64,000 bases of DNA from Eutreptiella sp. 'Long Island Sound 2002' (GCA_964036045.1 OZ038381.1:156134352-156198351); one strand, 5' to 3'; shown: positions 10,600 to 23,724, counted from the first letter of the stretch. The notes: a model not told the origin generated them from the letters alone. Numbers and translations: made by a program.

Positions 10600-11186
10600 C
10601 AGGGTTTACCACTGGTTAATAATAATAAAATTTTTTGGATTCGTAAATATTCAGAAATATTGGGAATGGTGAGAAAACACTTTTCTGTCCTTCCTGCATG
10701 CCTGCTGGCAATTCCTATTACCCTCTGGACACTTGTTGTTCACTTTTTGGTGCCATTGGATGATTGTTGAAAATTCCTGGTGGCTTGTGGAAACTTTTAC
10801 CACCCTTTGGATGCTTGCTAGTAATTCCTGGTGCATACTGCCCTATTTGTTGTTCACTCCCGAACCAGGCGCCAGCTGCAGAAGTTGTGACATTGAACTA
10901 CCAGAGCGGAACAAAAATGTGACCCTGACCATGAGATTGCTGCCAGCTGCAGACTTTGTCACCCTGAGATTGAATGGATGGAGCAAAAAGCTGACGGATA
11001 GACCAACTGACAGACCTAACAACAAACAAACACTGCACTACACTGATGCTACCCCAACCCCAAGCTTCTGAAATTCGGAAATATTCAGAAATATTCGACA
11101 TGTTCGGAATTAAGAGCCCTGGCTCTGGTTCGGAAACACTGGAAAATATTCGGAAATATTCATTTCTGAACCAGTGGTAAACCCTG
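10600..11186. mobile_element. hAT-like MITE, 587 bp, with TIRs and target duplication
   Basis: The ends are inverted copies: CAGGGTTTACCACTGGTT at 10600-10617 and its exact reverse complement at 11169-11186. The heptamer GAGGATG flanks both sides (10593-10599 and 11187-11193). CAGGG termini and a target duplication of about 8 bp are typical of hAT elements; 7 bp here may reflect one lost base. Inside are several ATTCGGAAATATTC-type short repeats near both ends. There is no transposase ORF, so it is non-autonomous. On the - strand it lies directly after exon 3 of the conserved membrane-protein gene. Confidence 0.9.
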
Positions 11187-11777
11187 GAGGATGCCAAATG
11201 GTTGGCGAGAGTTGGAGCGGGCTGCAAAAGGGTTGCCTGAGGCAGACCTGCGGACACCAGCACGAGGCAACAGAAGTCCAGGGTCCCGATTACACTCGGC
11301 TGCCCCGTTTCCATCTCCAGCAGTATCACCGGAAGGGCCAACCAGTGGTATGCACCCACTTTGGAACCAACGCACATACTGACCCCTGCGACAAACCCCA
11401 CATACGGTGGCCATGGTCCCCGCAACAGCAATCTCAAGCTGCCCGTCGCCAGGCGGGTGTAGGGGGCCAGCAGCGCCCCAGTGGCGGCTGACATCAGTCC
11501 GCTTCCAGCCGTTGCAAGAATGCTGCAAGCGGTGGCGGGGAGGCTGTAGGTGATACAGAGGACCAGCAGGCGTGGCATCAGGACCGTAGCCAGCGTGCCG
11601 CTGGCAAGAGCCGCCATGACGGTACCCTGGCAGGAAATGCCTGCCAGGGCGCCTGCCATGACGGCCAAGGGGCCCATGTCGGCCCCCATGCGCGTGTGGG
11701 TGATGGTGATGGCCGTGGCAACAGGGAGGGCGTACTGTGTGAGGCCTGTTTGGAGGCTGTTGGCGGACTCGACGACG
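11187..11777 (-). CDS. Conserved multi-pass membrane protein, exon 3
   Basis: The - strand frame encodes alternating hydrophobic helices, starting VVESANSLQTGLTQYALPVA and including GADMGPLAVMAGALAGIS and YVGFVAGVSMCVGSKVGAYH, consistent with several transmembrane segments rich in small residues. The acceptor is a pyrimidine-rich tract ending CCCAG at 11778-11780, and the first base completes a split AGC codon left by exon 2 (phase 2). The MITE target duplication begins at the 3' end of this segment; without the MITE the same frame would run about 30 more codons. I do not recognise the family. Regular small-residue helices suggest a transporter-like integral membrane protein. Confidence 0.65.
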
Positions 11778-13245
11778 CTGGGACAGCACGTAAAAGGGGA
11801 TGAGGGGAGTGGCTCAAGTCAGGCGAACGCTGGACCCGGCAGGTGGCAAGTAAACGACGCCCATTCCACAGTAACGACAGCAGTTGGAGGGTAAATGAAG
11901 GCGGCTGGAGGGTATTTCGGTGCAAACTCATCATTGGGCCTTTGCGCCAGCTCCGATGCGCACCACATGCAGAATTCAACCACCGATGTCAATTCTCGGG
12001 TTAAAAGCCAAGTTATCTGGTCTTTGGGAGTGTTCGGAACTCTTGGGTTTGCTCACGACGCTGGTCGAGCAGTTATGTCAATCCAAGAACCTTACAGAGC
12101 GTACTGACCAGTCGACCATCTCGGGCAGTCCACGACCGTGGTTTGGGTGTGGGCTGCAGGCAGTTGCAGACCATGCAATTTCTGATAAAGGATGAGTTGC
12201 ACTGCGCCATCGTGGGGGACCTGCAGATGCACAACTATGTTCGTCATGCATGGATTTACCAGATCAGCCCATTGTCGCACCCTCAACTTAAAATGGAGAA
12301 TCATGCCGCACCTCCCTCCCCCTGCCCGCCTCTCCAACATTTACCATTGCAGCCAGGCCACTGACATGGCCAGGCAAGGGCACTGGTGTCCTCAGCAACA
12401 CAGACCACTGCAGCACCTAGCCTTATTTGGAATCGCCCACATCGAATGGCACATTGGCATTGCCCCAGACCCACATCTATCCAACCTTAGCCAGGCAGCA
12501 AGGGATTGGGGGGGTGGGGGGTAAGAGTGGCTTGGCAACCCGATCGATGCAGTGCCGCCAAAGGAGGCACGTGATAGTCGTGGGGAGTGTGGGTGTGGGT
12601 GTGGGTGTGGGTGTGGGTGTGGGTGTGGGTGGGTGTGGGTGTGGGTGTGGGTGTGGGTGTGGGTGTGGGTGTGGGTGTGGGGGGGGGGGGGGTTAACACG
12701 TCATCTCAGCAAGAACAAGTGCAGCGTAAGCAGCCCTGCACATCGGGCACCACGCTGGGTTACTGCAGACTCACTTCGGGAGCATACACAGCGACGTGTA
12801 TGCTTGGGCCAAGCCAGGTCTAGATGGCACACGGCGAAAAGGGACAGGAAACACACACATCACAGCAGGGATCTCCTTTTACACAGAATTTTGCCTTCAA
12901 GAAAATACCACCGACAAAAGGTGGTGCCCTCTGGATATTCAGGCATTCACCCTTTGGCAAGGAACAGGACATGTGGTCGGTTGGTCAAAAAATGTGCACA
13001 GCCCCCCCCCCCCCCCTTTTTGTTTGGCAGTGTGTACTGCAGGAAAATCAATCATCTTGCTGGGCTTGGGTTGTGACAGCCGTGTGCCGTTCTCAGCCCC
13101 CATACAGGCCCGCCACAGTGTTGGGCACATGCTCTCCCCCAATTGCACACTGCACCCAGAGCAGTCCTTCCGCTGTGGACGTGCGGTGTTGGGTGCCGGC
13201 TGACCACGGGTCTCGTTCGACATGCAACACATGAATGCGCACAAC
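11778..13245 (-). other. Intron 2 of the membrane-protein gene
   Basis: The donor is AACAG/GTTGTG at 13246/13245 and the acceptor is CCCAG at 11778. The 1.47 kb intron holds a GGGTGT hexanucleotide array, C/G runs and no gene. Confidence 0.6.
12588..12692 (+). repeat. (GGGTGT)n microsatellite ending in a G run
   Basis: About 16 near-perfect GGGTGT units followed by a run of about 14 G. It is strongly G-quadruplex prone on the + strand and lies inside intron 2 of the membrane-protein gene. Confidence 0.9.
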
Positions 13246-13568
13246 CTGTTCAGCCCAAGGCTCCGCAGAAGCGGCAGCAGCAGCACCAACATGAAATTGC
13301 ACAGGCACACAGCCAAGAACGCTGGCAGGCAGCAGTCGAGGATGGACGTCAGGCTGGTGGTGCAGCTGCTGACCTTGGGGTTGTATGGGAAGCCCAGCGC
13401 CATAGCTAGTGCGCTGACGTACGTGACGGCCTTGGTGTAGTTGGTCGTGGCCACGGACCCTCCAGCTGCGCCACACAACTTCGCGCCCAGAGTAGCCGCC
13501 ACAGAGAGGGAGGTACCTCCGGTGCCAGTCACAGGAATGCCTTTGGAGATGGCAGCTGCCACACACTC
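13246..13568 (-). CDS. Conserved multi-pass membrane protein, exon 2
   Basis: The exon starts after CCTGCAG and reads ECVAAAISKGIPVTGTGGTS, then GAKLCGAAGGSVATTNYTKA, and ends in a strong membrane helix (CLPAFLAVCLCNFMLVLLLP). The Gly-Thr-rich G-T-G-G-T-S and G-G-S-V-A-T-T loops look like a phosphate- or nucleotide-binding surface, but I cannot name the family. The donor AACAG/GTTGTG leaves phase 2, which matches exon 3. Joined to exon 1 the sequence reads without a break through DPVGVNK into this exon. Confidence 0.7.
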
Positions 13569-13799
13569 CTGCAGGATGCCAGGCAGTCGTAATGCCCCAG
13601 CCATGCCCCAGACCTTTGCCCTCACGGCTGTTCCTCGCCTGGGCCCCTGTCTGTTCCTCAGCACATCTCCAGGCACGGCCCTACTACACCCGCAAACCAC
13701 TCCTTTCCCAACCGCCATGCCAGCAGCTGCTGTGTCATCTAACCGATAAGCTTATCACCGTCCGTCCCCCAGCCAACTGCTAGTGGTGATCGGAGGCGC

Positions 13800-14870
13800 T
13801 GTTGATTGACCGCCACTTTGTGTGGGTGTGGGGGGGGGGGGGGGGCGGGAGGGCAACAGTGTGAATGCGGGATTTAGAAGGATGTTGTGGATGTGGGCAA
13901 GCACCAATGGTTCCCAGCAAAAATTTGCTGTGCCGCAGCATGCCGCTGCTTCAAGCATTGGTGCTTGGATATAGGGGTGAGGGAGGGACTGTGTAGATTT
14001 GGGAGGAAGAACACACTGATTGGATTTGGGAGTGAAGAAGGGGCTGTGTAAGTGGTGTGTTTGTGGCCACCCTACCCCTTTCCCTTGGTCATGGCTTGTG
14101 GGGTGAGAAGATGAGTCATGTGTGGACAATAAGGAGGCCATATGAATCATGACGGTGTCACGAATGGAAATGATGGGCACCGATTAATTTACCACATGCT
14201 TTTTACAACAAGACAAAAAGAACCTAAAATGAAGAGTGCATCAACAAGATTTTTTTTGTTGGCTTAAGGACAGGTAGGAAGGCATTGTGTGAATGCTGGC
14301 ATAAGCCTATCCAGGTCCAAGATGCTAATGCATGGAAGGCTGGCGGGGAGGGGGAGAGAGCTTGGGAGCTTACCTTGTAACCCTCTGCACCTCCCCTATG
14401 AAACGCGGTGCACCAAAGGGACAGCTTCCCCCACTGCCCCCCATGTGCTCCCCTGGTGGGAAGCAGCTCCTCTCTAACCTTTGAGCTGCATGAGCCCCAT
14501 GGCCATCAGGCCCCCGAGCGACCCAGGACCCGCTTGTGTCAATGTGGAATTCAGGCAGGCGGGTTTGTATGAATTTGGAAGTGAAGGATGGACTGTGTGG
14601 ATGTTGGAGTGAGGGAGGCATCAAGGGACTGTGTGAACGGGGATTAAGGGAGGCAGTGCAGATGTGGCAGTGACGAAGTGTGGACGTAGGAGTGAGGAAA
14701 GAATTGTGTGGATGCGGGGGTGAAGGAGAGACTACGTGAATTTGGGAGTGAAGGAGGGGCTGTATATGTGGGAGAGAGGGAATCACGTTGCGGAGGTGGG
14801 GATAGGGCTTGGAACAGTGTGGCTTTGAGGTGGGGGATAACAGTGGCTGGTCAAGACATAGCGGTTGGCA
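13800..14870 (-). repeat. Degenerate short minisatellite
   Basis: Loose repeats of GTGTGGATTTGGGAGTGAAG-like motifs recur every 30-40 bases, densest at 13970-14060 and 14540-14860, with an unrelated segment between. The units are heavily diverged and no reading frame is conserved. Confidence 0.6.
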
Positions 14871-17004
14871 ACTAACCAACTACAGTTGGTAGGAAATCAA
14901 CAACATTGAGCAGTTGATTGCCAACCAGGATGCCATCCCATTGCCGCTCCGAGGGAGGGGTCCTCCAAGCTTGTCCAAATCAAGGGCCGGGGGTTGGAGT
15001 CTAGGAAATAGTTTCAAATCGCCGGACCTCAAATTTTTCCTGGTGAAGATGTGTTCCCACTCGGGGTGAAGGCAAAGGAACAATGCATCACTTGCTCATG
15101 GAACAGCTGGCAGATGACATGAATGCCGCATTGGCTGCGCAGTCCACCATTCTAACCAATGCCTATATGTGTTGTGAAATTACCCATTGTCATGGGTAAA
15201 CTGCCCATTGGCATTGGCTAGAAGCGGTCCATTCTACTTGGGGGTGTATTATAGGGTATGGTAGTGGAGGATTGGAAATGAGGAATGACTTGGTGTTGCG
15301 TGATGGGGATCCTAGGAAAATGTTGCATGTCATCAGGCTTGTCTTCGGCCCATGCTTGACTGCATCTTACTTGGGGACATCAACGTGTTCAGCCAGGCTC
15401 AAAAGATGCTAGGTTGGTGTTCCGGGGTCAATTTTTCGTTTCGCTAGATGCTTCACCGGGAAAATGTTTTCCAAAAATTTTGTTGAAAATGGCCTCAAAA
15501 AGGGAGGCTTAGTTTTTTGTCAAAAAAACCAAGGTACTCAGTACTTGCAACAACCGTAGTTCATTGGTCTGCCAACTAAACACGTAGAATCCTTACTAGA
15601 ATCCTTTCAGAGCACAGTTTGGTCGCGTCCGGCAAAAGAGGTACGCTATGATTAAATGTGTATGTTATGTACCTAGGTATAAGAATGAGGAATCGGTGAG
15701 TAGCAAATACTGGTAAATTGGTTCTTGAAGATGTACTTGGCGGTAAGCAATACAAAATGAGGAATCGGGTTAGAGTTAGTGATAATATTGAGTAAAATAC
15801 AGAGAAAATACATTGATTACATTTCCACGATAGGTGTGAATGATACAACACAAGAGGAGTTTCACCGGATCCGGCAAAATTTCAACAAATACAAATCAAT
15901 GGTATGCATGATTTCAAGAGGGGTTTGCAATGCCCACGTGCCCTCCAAACCGAACCCAATTACCTCCAATATGTGTTGCATCTTGTGTAAAATCTTGTGC
16001 AAATTGTGTGTCCCTAGGAAAAGGAAGCAATGAAAGTGAAAGTAATGTTTTTGTCAGATCCGGTGAAACCGGGCTTTAAAACTGCCTGCAAATAGTACAA
16101 TATGTAATTCATGGGGAACCTTCGGAGATAACAAGGTGCAAAAGTGTCTCCAACACAGCAAACCAATCTATGGCTGATGAATTGATGCACCAGATGAAAC
16201 ATGGATAACAAGAGGTCAAATACATCACAAACCTTTAAGGGTTGGGAAAATCATTGTTTGGTGTTTGACACAAAGGTACTCTTTGTTTAATTGCAAAAAA
16301 TTTTTGGAACGGTTGCAAATAGTGCAGCTCCAAGAAAGAAAGCAACAACAGATGAAAGGGTGTCCATGGTTGTTGGCTGTAGCAAGCTTGGAAAAATTAA
16401 CCACCTTCTAAGACTTGGGGACGTCAATGTAGGGGCACATCGGCTACTATCACACCTCTTTGTTCACCAGAATTTTTTTTGAATTTCAATTCACATGTCA
16501 ATGTGGCGCTCGTTCTACATAGAACACTTTACCTTCAGTTTTTCCATGAAAAATGCGACAAAAATTCTGATTTTGCCTCCAAAAGGTGCTACGACTTTTC
16601 CTTTGCGGGTGTCCCTGCAGGTGGTGTAGGCAGATGTGCCGAGCCTGCACGACCTGCGGGTAAAATTACGGGCACCCAAGACAAGCAGGAAGAATGGAAG
16701 TGTAGGAGACATGCAGAACAAGAAGAACAAAAGAACTTTTTAAACAAGCGTCGGGCACCTCCGAACCCATAGGTATGCGTCCCAGGCATAATCCGCATAC
16801 TCGCACGACCCCTTATTGCGATTACCGCTTGGGTATGTTTGGCTGCGGGTACCAAACACCACGAGGGGGGATTCCTTACGGCCGCATGCATTGGCAACAA
16901 ATCAACAGGACCAACTAAAATGTGCCGAGATGTGCTGTCATTCCTTAAATTGAAGCTAGCTGGCCAGATCTTTTTCATGAGTTCTTCAATGCAACGACCA
17001 GGCA
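14871..17004. other. No gene recognised
   Basis: AT-richer DNA with short frames only. A single diverged copy of a repeat also seen at 31.9-32.1 kb (around CGACCTGCGGGTAAAATTA, 16650-16690) is present. I see no RNA gene. Confidence 0.4.
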
Positions 17005-19770
17005 ATAAACAGAGGCAATAGTGTGTAGAGCATCTAGCCACTTAGTGCACGATGCAACACAGTTGGGAAACACTGTGCCGACCATCCGGCAACTTAATGC
17101 AACGTGTTTTCCACAAGTTGTGCAATGCAAATGACCATGCAATATGCCAATGAAAAAGTGTGGAGACCATCCGGCCACTTAGTGCAACGTGTTTTCCACA
17201 AGTTGTGTAATGCAATGACCATGCAATACACCAAGGTAACACTATTCCTACCACCTGGCCACTAAATGCAATGAGTTTCCAATGAGTTTTCCAATGCAAT
17301 GACCATGCATTACACCAAGGAAACACCGTACGGACCATCCGGCGGCTCAATGCAACGTGTTTCCCATGAGAATGCAATGACCGGGCAATACACTCAAGAA
17401 ACAGTGTGCGGGCCATCCATCCACTTAGTGCCGCGTTCTTTTCATTAGTCCTGCAATGCAATGACCAGGCAATAAACTTCAGAACACTGTGCGGACCATC
17501 CGTCTTCTGAGTGCCACATCTTTTTCATCAGTTCTTCAATGCAATGACTAGGCAATAAACAAAGGAAATATTGTGTGGAGCATCTAGCCACTTTGTGCAA
17601 GAGGCAATACAGTTAGGAAGCAATGTGCCGGTCATCCGGTCCCTCAATGCAACGTGTTTTCCATAAGTTTTGCAATGCAATGACCATGCATTACACCAAG
17701 GTAACACTATTTGTACCATCTCGCCACTCAATAAAACGAGTCTCCCATGTGTTTTGCAAGGCAATGACCATGCAATACATCAAGGAAACGATGTGTCGAC
17801 CATCCGGCCACGCAGTGCAGTGTGTTTCCCACAAATAATGCAATGCACTCACCAAGCAAGTGCAGTTCCAAAACATTACAAACACCATGCAGACCATGTG
17901 CCCACTCAGTGCAACGTGTTTCCCATGAGTTCTGCAATGCAATGATCATGCAATACACTAAGGAAACAGTGTGTGGACCATCCATCCGCTTAGTGCCACA
18001 TCTTGTTCATGAGTGCTTCAATGCAATGACTAGGCAATAGACAAAGGAAATGGTGTGTAGAGCATCTAGCCACTTAGTGCAAGTGGCAATACAGTTAAGA
18101 AACACAGTGCCGACAAGCCGGTCACTCACTGCAACGTGTTTCTCATAAGATGTGCAATGCAATGGCCATGCAATACATCTACTTGTACCATTGAGCCACT
18201 CAATGCAACCAGTTTCCCATGAGTTTTGCAATGCGATGACGTTGCAATACACCAAGGAAACACAGTGTAGACCACCCGGCCAGTTAGTGCAGCGTGTTTC
18301 GCAGAAATTCTGCAATGCAATGACGACGCCAATGCACTCCGGGAAAATTGGAAACAACATGCAGACCATTTGGCCACTTAGTGCAACGTGCTTTGCATAA
18401 GAATGCAATGACCGGGCAATATACTGAGGAAATAGTGTACGAACCATCCGTCTTCCTAGTGCCACATCTTTTTCATGAGTTCTTCAATGCAATGACCAGG
18501 CAATAAACAAAGGAAATAGTGTTTACAGCATCTAGCCACTTTGTGCAAGAGGCAATACAGTTAGGAAACACCGTACTGACCATCCGGTCATTCAGTGCTG
18601 CGTGTTTTCCATAAGATGTGCAATGCAAGGACCATGCAATACACCAAGGTAGCAGTACTCGTACCAACTGGCTAATCAATGCAGCGAGTTTCCCATGATG
18701 TTCGCTATGTGTTGACATGCAATACACCAAGGAAACATTGTGTAGACCCTCCCACTGAGTGCAGTGTGTTTCGCATGAGTTCTCCAATGCAATGACAAGG
18801 CAAATACACTCCGGGAATACTGGAAAAGCTGTGCGGACCACCTAGCCACTCGGCGCAACGTGTTTCCCATGAGTTCTATAATGCAATGACCATGCGATAA
18901 ACCGAGGAACCACTACACAAACCATCTTCCCACCTAGTGCAGCGTGTTTCCCACAAGTTCTGCAACGCAATAACCAAGGAATGCACCAAGGAACACTATG
19001 CAAACCATCTGGCCGTTGAGTGCAACGTGTTTCCCATGAGTTTTGCTATGCACTGAACAAGCAATACACAAAAGAAACAAACTGCACACCATCCATTGAG
19101 TGCAATGTGTTTCCCACGTGTTCCCACGTACAATGCAATGATCATGTGGTACACCAAGGAACCACCTTGCAAATCATTTGGCCGCTCGGTGCAATGGGTT
19201 ACCATAACTTCTGCAACACAATGACCAGGCAATATACCATGGAAACATTGTGCAAACCATCAGGCCACTTAGTGCTCCGTGTTTCCCATGACTTCTCTTA
19301 TGCAACGACCGAGCAACGAACGAAGGAAACATTGTGCAAACCATCTGGTCACTTAGCGCAAGGTGTTTCCCATGAGCTCTGCAATGCAATGATCACGAAT
19401 ACGCCAAAGAAACAATGTGGAGACCATCTGGGCACTCAATGCAACACGTTTCCCATGAGTTTTGCAATGCAACGACCATGCAACACACCAAGAAAACACA
19501 ATGATGACCATCATGCCACTAAGTACACCGTGTTACCAAATGTGTTATGCAATGACCAGGCATTTTGCTAATAAAGCACTGGCCAAACAGTCCGGCCACG
19601 CAGTGCAAAGTGTTTCCCATAAGTTCTGCAATGCCATCACCATGATATACACCAAGGAAACACATTGTCGACTATCCGGCTAGTGAGTGCAACGTGTTTC
19701 CCATGAGTTCTGCAGGCAATACACCAAGGGCACAATGTGCAGATTGCCCGGACACTCATTGCAGCGTGTT
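17005..19770 (+). repeat. 84 bp satellite array, forward arm
   Basis: About 32 diverged tandem units of about 84 bp. Each contains TTTCCCATGAGTTCTGCAAT-like, ATGACCATGCAATACACCAA-like and GACCATCCGGCCACTTAGTG-like blocks. Variant units carrying AGCATCTAGCCACTT recur at about 17.02, 17.58, 18.06 and 18.52 kb, giving a higher-order period of about 460-560 bp. Because 84 is a multiple of 3, long pseudo-ORFs run through the array. The same unit lies inverted at 23.73-25.26 and 27.36-27.60 kb. Confidence 0.9.
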
Positions 19771-21186
19771 TCGCAAAGAAATGCTCGGCAAGCCACCAAC
19801 TTATCCTTTACATTCCACGTGTGCCTTTTTAAGTGCACTGGAAACATGCCTGAGTACCACACTCTGTATGCACACGATTTCGTGCAATTGGTACGGTGCA
19901 ACTGCAGCCGTGAACACGCCTTCCTCGCCATCTTCCACCGTCACCATCGTGCTAACCATGAATAGTGGCCATCCTAGCTGAAGGAGAATTTTGATTCTAC
20001 CATGGGGGCTCCGGAGAAGGTAGATGTAGCGTTCCTTTGTTTCTCTCGTACACCGTACCGCAAGCCCGCACTTAAGACCTAGCATTACGGGAAGTGTTTG
20101 CAGAAGAAAAAACTAGAGAACATCGCATTGCACGTAAGACACGGTCTAGGCACGTCACGCGGACACATGTGCGTGTTGCACCGGCTGTGCGCCAGTGTGC
20201 CTTGTGCTATACGCCTTGTAAGAGCGGAACAAACATTGTTACCTATGTTCAAGAGGCTACTTTGTACTTCATGTCTCCTTGCGGATATTTGTCATTTTCT
20301 TCTTGAAGTTGCTGTCAAAGGCATGTGCCCTTGCACACAATCGGCCTCGCAATTATTGTTGTTGATATTTGCTCAAAATGTTCCTCCACGGGGCCAAGAG
20401 AATGCCAAGCTGCACATTCCAACCATAGATTGCCTGGTTGTTTTGTACAACCACCAACAGACGTCGTAGTTCCAAGCAGTACTATTTTAGTCATGTGGAG
20501 CAAAATGTCCAAACAAGTCTTCGAGTCAAACATGCTTGAACATTTTGAATTTCCTAGTTTTGGCATGCACACCACTATCAAGTCGTATTTCATGGCCAAA
20601 CAACAACATTTTGTGTGGTCCGAAACGCGTATGAATCGCTTCCCATTGTGCAATAGGTCACGCACAAATCATTTGTGAAAGCTGTTTTGGGGGACACACT
20701 GTCGCACCACCAATGCTGGGTTTCGTTTGATTGCGGCTTATAATGCCGAGACAATGCAGTTGGTGGAGCCCATATTAGAGAAAATCAAACGGAAGGTGTC
20801 CCGGTTGGTGGATCTTTTCGGTCGTGGCCCCGATAGGCCTATGCAAGTATCTCTTCTTCGCATTGTTGTCGGGGACACCAAGCAGCACGGTGTCCCAAAT
20901 ACTGCTTAGCCTGCACGGGCTGAGGCCCAGCAATGGTTCACTACAAGGTTGAGTTTAACCGGGAGTGGGTCACGACAGTTATTGGCAAGCGTTGTACTTG
21001 GATTGTGTTTGCCTCCACCGTTCCACTTAGTCGCTCTTGTCCCATGCCATGTTGTAGTATTGTTGTATGCATGTGACTTAAAGATGCCCCTTGTTGCCTA
21101 GCGAGTGGCACGGGCGATGTACTCGTTTCTGGCAGTGCTCATCATGAAGCTAGCTGAGGCAAGTAGTAGATGCACATTGTACTTTC
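19771..21186. other. No gene recognised
   Basis: Several short frames occur (20094-20306, 20325-20678, 20727-20909). The last has LEKIKRKVSRLVDLFGRG, which could be a remnant of a transposase or a gag, but nothing diagnostic is visible. Confidence 0.35.
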
Positions 21187-22898
21187 CCCTAGGTACACGC
21201 TAGAATACCCAATCTCGTTCTAGCCTAGAACGCGCTAGAGCGCCTAGAGCGAAAAAAAGAGGGGGGTATGCCGACCCATGGGCATAGGGGGGCTGGGGTA
21301 TGAAGGGTGCAAATTGGACCCCTACTACCATACTAGGGGGTCCATACGTTGTTTTTCACAAAAACATATTTTTGACATGAAATTCAACAAGTACAAAAAA
21401 CCGTTCTAGGAACGTTCTAGCGGCGCTGTAGCGCCGCTCTGCTAGAACGGCGCTAGAACGTTCCTGGAACGGTTCGCTAGAACGACGCTAGAACAAAACC
21501 ATGCACACACATTTGGCAAGTAAAACACACCAATGTGGGAAGGGGGGGGGGGGGTTCCATGACACATAGACACATGGAAACCATCACATTTGGTACATGT
21601 CTAGTCATATGTGTGCACACACACACACACACACACATGCACACACACATTTTGACTTAGGCACGGGCACTGTGGGGGTGCCCTGCCTTCAAGCCCTTAG
21701 TGGGGGGGGGGGGTTTGCTTTTGTCACACATTTTTCAGGGGGTGGCTTGAGAACTACCTTGGGGGGGGGGGGGGTTGGACTCAGGGGTCTGGGAGGGTGT
21801 TCTGTTCTTCGTTTTACAGGTGGTTTTTTCTTGGATTTTGCTAATGTTGATGACCAAATGCAATTTTGAAGTTGAATTTTGAAAGTGCAGGTATGCCATG
21901 CAATGCTGTGCAGTGTTGTGGTGTGTTGTGGTCTCATAAGGTGTAAAGTGGTGTCATGTAGTGTGGTGTGCTGTAGTGTGCTGCAGTCTGCTGTAGTGTG
22001 TGATCTGCTGTGGTGTGCTGTACTGTGCGGGGGGGGGGGGGGGGGGTAGTGTGTTGTGGTCACATGACGTGCCCTGTGGTGTGCTGTGTTGTCATGTGGT
22101 GTGGTCGGGTGTCACGTGGTGTGGTCTGGTGTCATGTGCTGTGGTGTGGTGCGGTGGGGTATCGCCCCCCCACACAGTACAACACACCACAGCCAATCAC
22201 ACACTTCAGCAGACCGCAGGTCGGCACACCACACCACACCACACCACACCACACCACACCACATGACACGAGGCCACACCACATGACACCAGACCACACC
22301 ACATGACACTGCAACACACCACAGCGCACCCCATCAGACCACAACACAACACACCATGCCACTGCACAGTACAGCACACTACAGCATATCACACACCACA
22401 ACAGACTGCAACACAGCACACCACACCACTTTACACCTTATGAGACCACAACACACCACAACACTGCACAGCATTGCATGGCATACGTGCACTTTCAAAA
22501 TTCAACTTCAAAATCGCATTTTGTCATCAACATCAATAAAATACAACAAAAAACCTGCTGTGAAACGAAGAACAGGACACCCTCCCAGACCCCTGAGTCC
22601 AACCCCCCCCCCAAGGTAGTTCTCAAGCCACCCCCTGAAAAATGTGTGACAAAAGCAAAGCCCCCCCCCCCCCACTAAGGGCTTGAAGGGAGGGCACCCC
22701 CACAGTGCCCGTGCCTACGTCAAAGTGTGTGTGTGCATGTGTGTGTGTGCATGTGTCTGCGTGTGTGTGTGATAATTTGTTTTTTGTGTTCTACAAGCCC
22801 ATTATATCGTTCTAGTTTTGATCTAATCTAGGCTAGAACGATCTAGCTAGAGTGTTCTAGGCTAGATCAAGATTGGGTCTTCTAGTGTGTACCAAGGG
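21187..22898. mobile_element. Foldback element: 1.7 kb imperfect palindrome
   Basis: The two halves are inverted copies about a centre near 22,165. Matching landmarks run outward on both sides: TG/CA-rich core, GGTGTAAAGTGGTG, GAAGTTGAATTTTGAAAGTG, GGGGTCTGGGAGGGTGT, a G-run, CACATTTTTCAGGGGGTGGC, GCACGGGCACTGTGGGGGTG, a (CA)n tract, and outer ends GGTACAC(G/A)CTAGAA(T/G)ACCCAA. By eye, inner arms are roughly 90% identical over about 450 bp and outer arms are more diverged. CTAGAAC motifs cluster near the ends. There is no ORF for a transposase. Terminal CCCT(A/T)GGTACAC is shared, but a clear target duplication was not found. Confidence 0.8.
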
Positions 22899-23640
22899 TC
22901 ATGGGCGATTTGCACAAGGGCTTTTGCATGGGGGCTTGCCACGGGTGGCGAGGGAGGTGAGAGCAACCTCCGCCTGGCAAAATGCTTCTCACAAGTGACC
23001 CCCACTAGACTCGATGACGGCATTCGCCATTTTGTTGCACATGAATCGCACATGAAGCTGCTTCACAAAGGTGCAACCCAACAGCACGGTCATTTGTGGC
23101 GCCCGCAGCCTAGGCTAGTTTTTCTGGATTTTTGCATGTTAGGGGTTGGTGGTCTGTGGCCGGAGGGAATGGTCCATGTTCTCACTCTTTGGCAAGCCAT
23201 CCCAGCTGCAACATTGTCCATGGATAGAGCGGGTCAGGGCTTGAAGTTGCCACTGCCTGGCTTGGGGGGGGAGGGGGGCTAGCTATGTATGTTGTGTGTG
23301 TGGGCATTGTGCAAAGGTAATGAGTAGCATGCGGTATTGGCAGGCTTTTGACCTTTCTGGGTTTCAATAAACATGGCCCTTGGTCACCAAAGAGTAGCAT
23401 TAGGTCAAAGAAGGACAGGAAATCTGCAGCAAACCACCTTGCCCTTCCCAACCCTAAAGTCTCTTATGATGCCTAGTTCAGCCAGTGCCTTTCGGCCACC
23501 AATGTAAAGTAGAAATGGACGAACTCTATGCGCAAATGCCGTGTTGCCCTTAAGGGCAAACTATACAAGGCACTCTGGAGTGATATCGATACAGATGACG
23601 AAAGCGAAGACGATCACACTGTTGTGCTGACCCAACATTT
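22899..23640. other. No gene recognised
   Basis: A + strand frame (22887-23282) starts inside the foldback end and has no recognisable motif. A second frame (23528-23728) has an acidic DIDTDDESEDD stretch before a Ser run and may be an exon or relic. Confidence 0.3.
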
Positions 23641-23724
23641 CAAGCGTACCGCTGACAGGAGTACGAGCAGCAGCAAATGCAGCAGCAGCAGTAGTAGCAG
23701 CAGCAATAGCAGCATCAGGAAGCT
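23641..23724 (+). repeat. (AGC)n trinucleotide microsatellite
   Basis: Interrupted AGC/AGT units that read as a Ser run in one frame. Confidence 0.8.

Noticed and set aside
12588-12692. Telomeric repeat
   Set aside because: The unit is GGGTGT, not a known TTAGGG or TTTAGGG type, and it lies inside an intron between exons of one gene.
21597-22678. His/Thr-rich and Cys/Val-rich ORFs in the foldback element
   Set aside because: They translate CA/TG tracts and both halves of an inverted repeat; no conserved domain.
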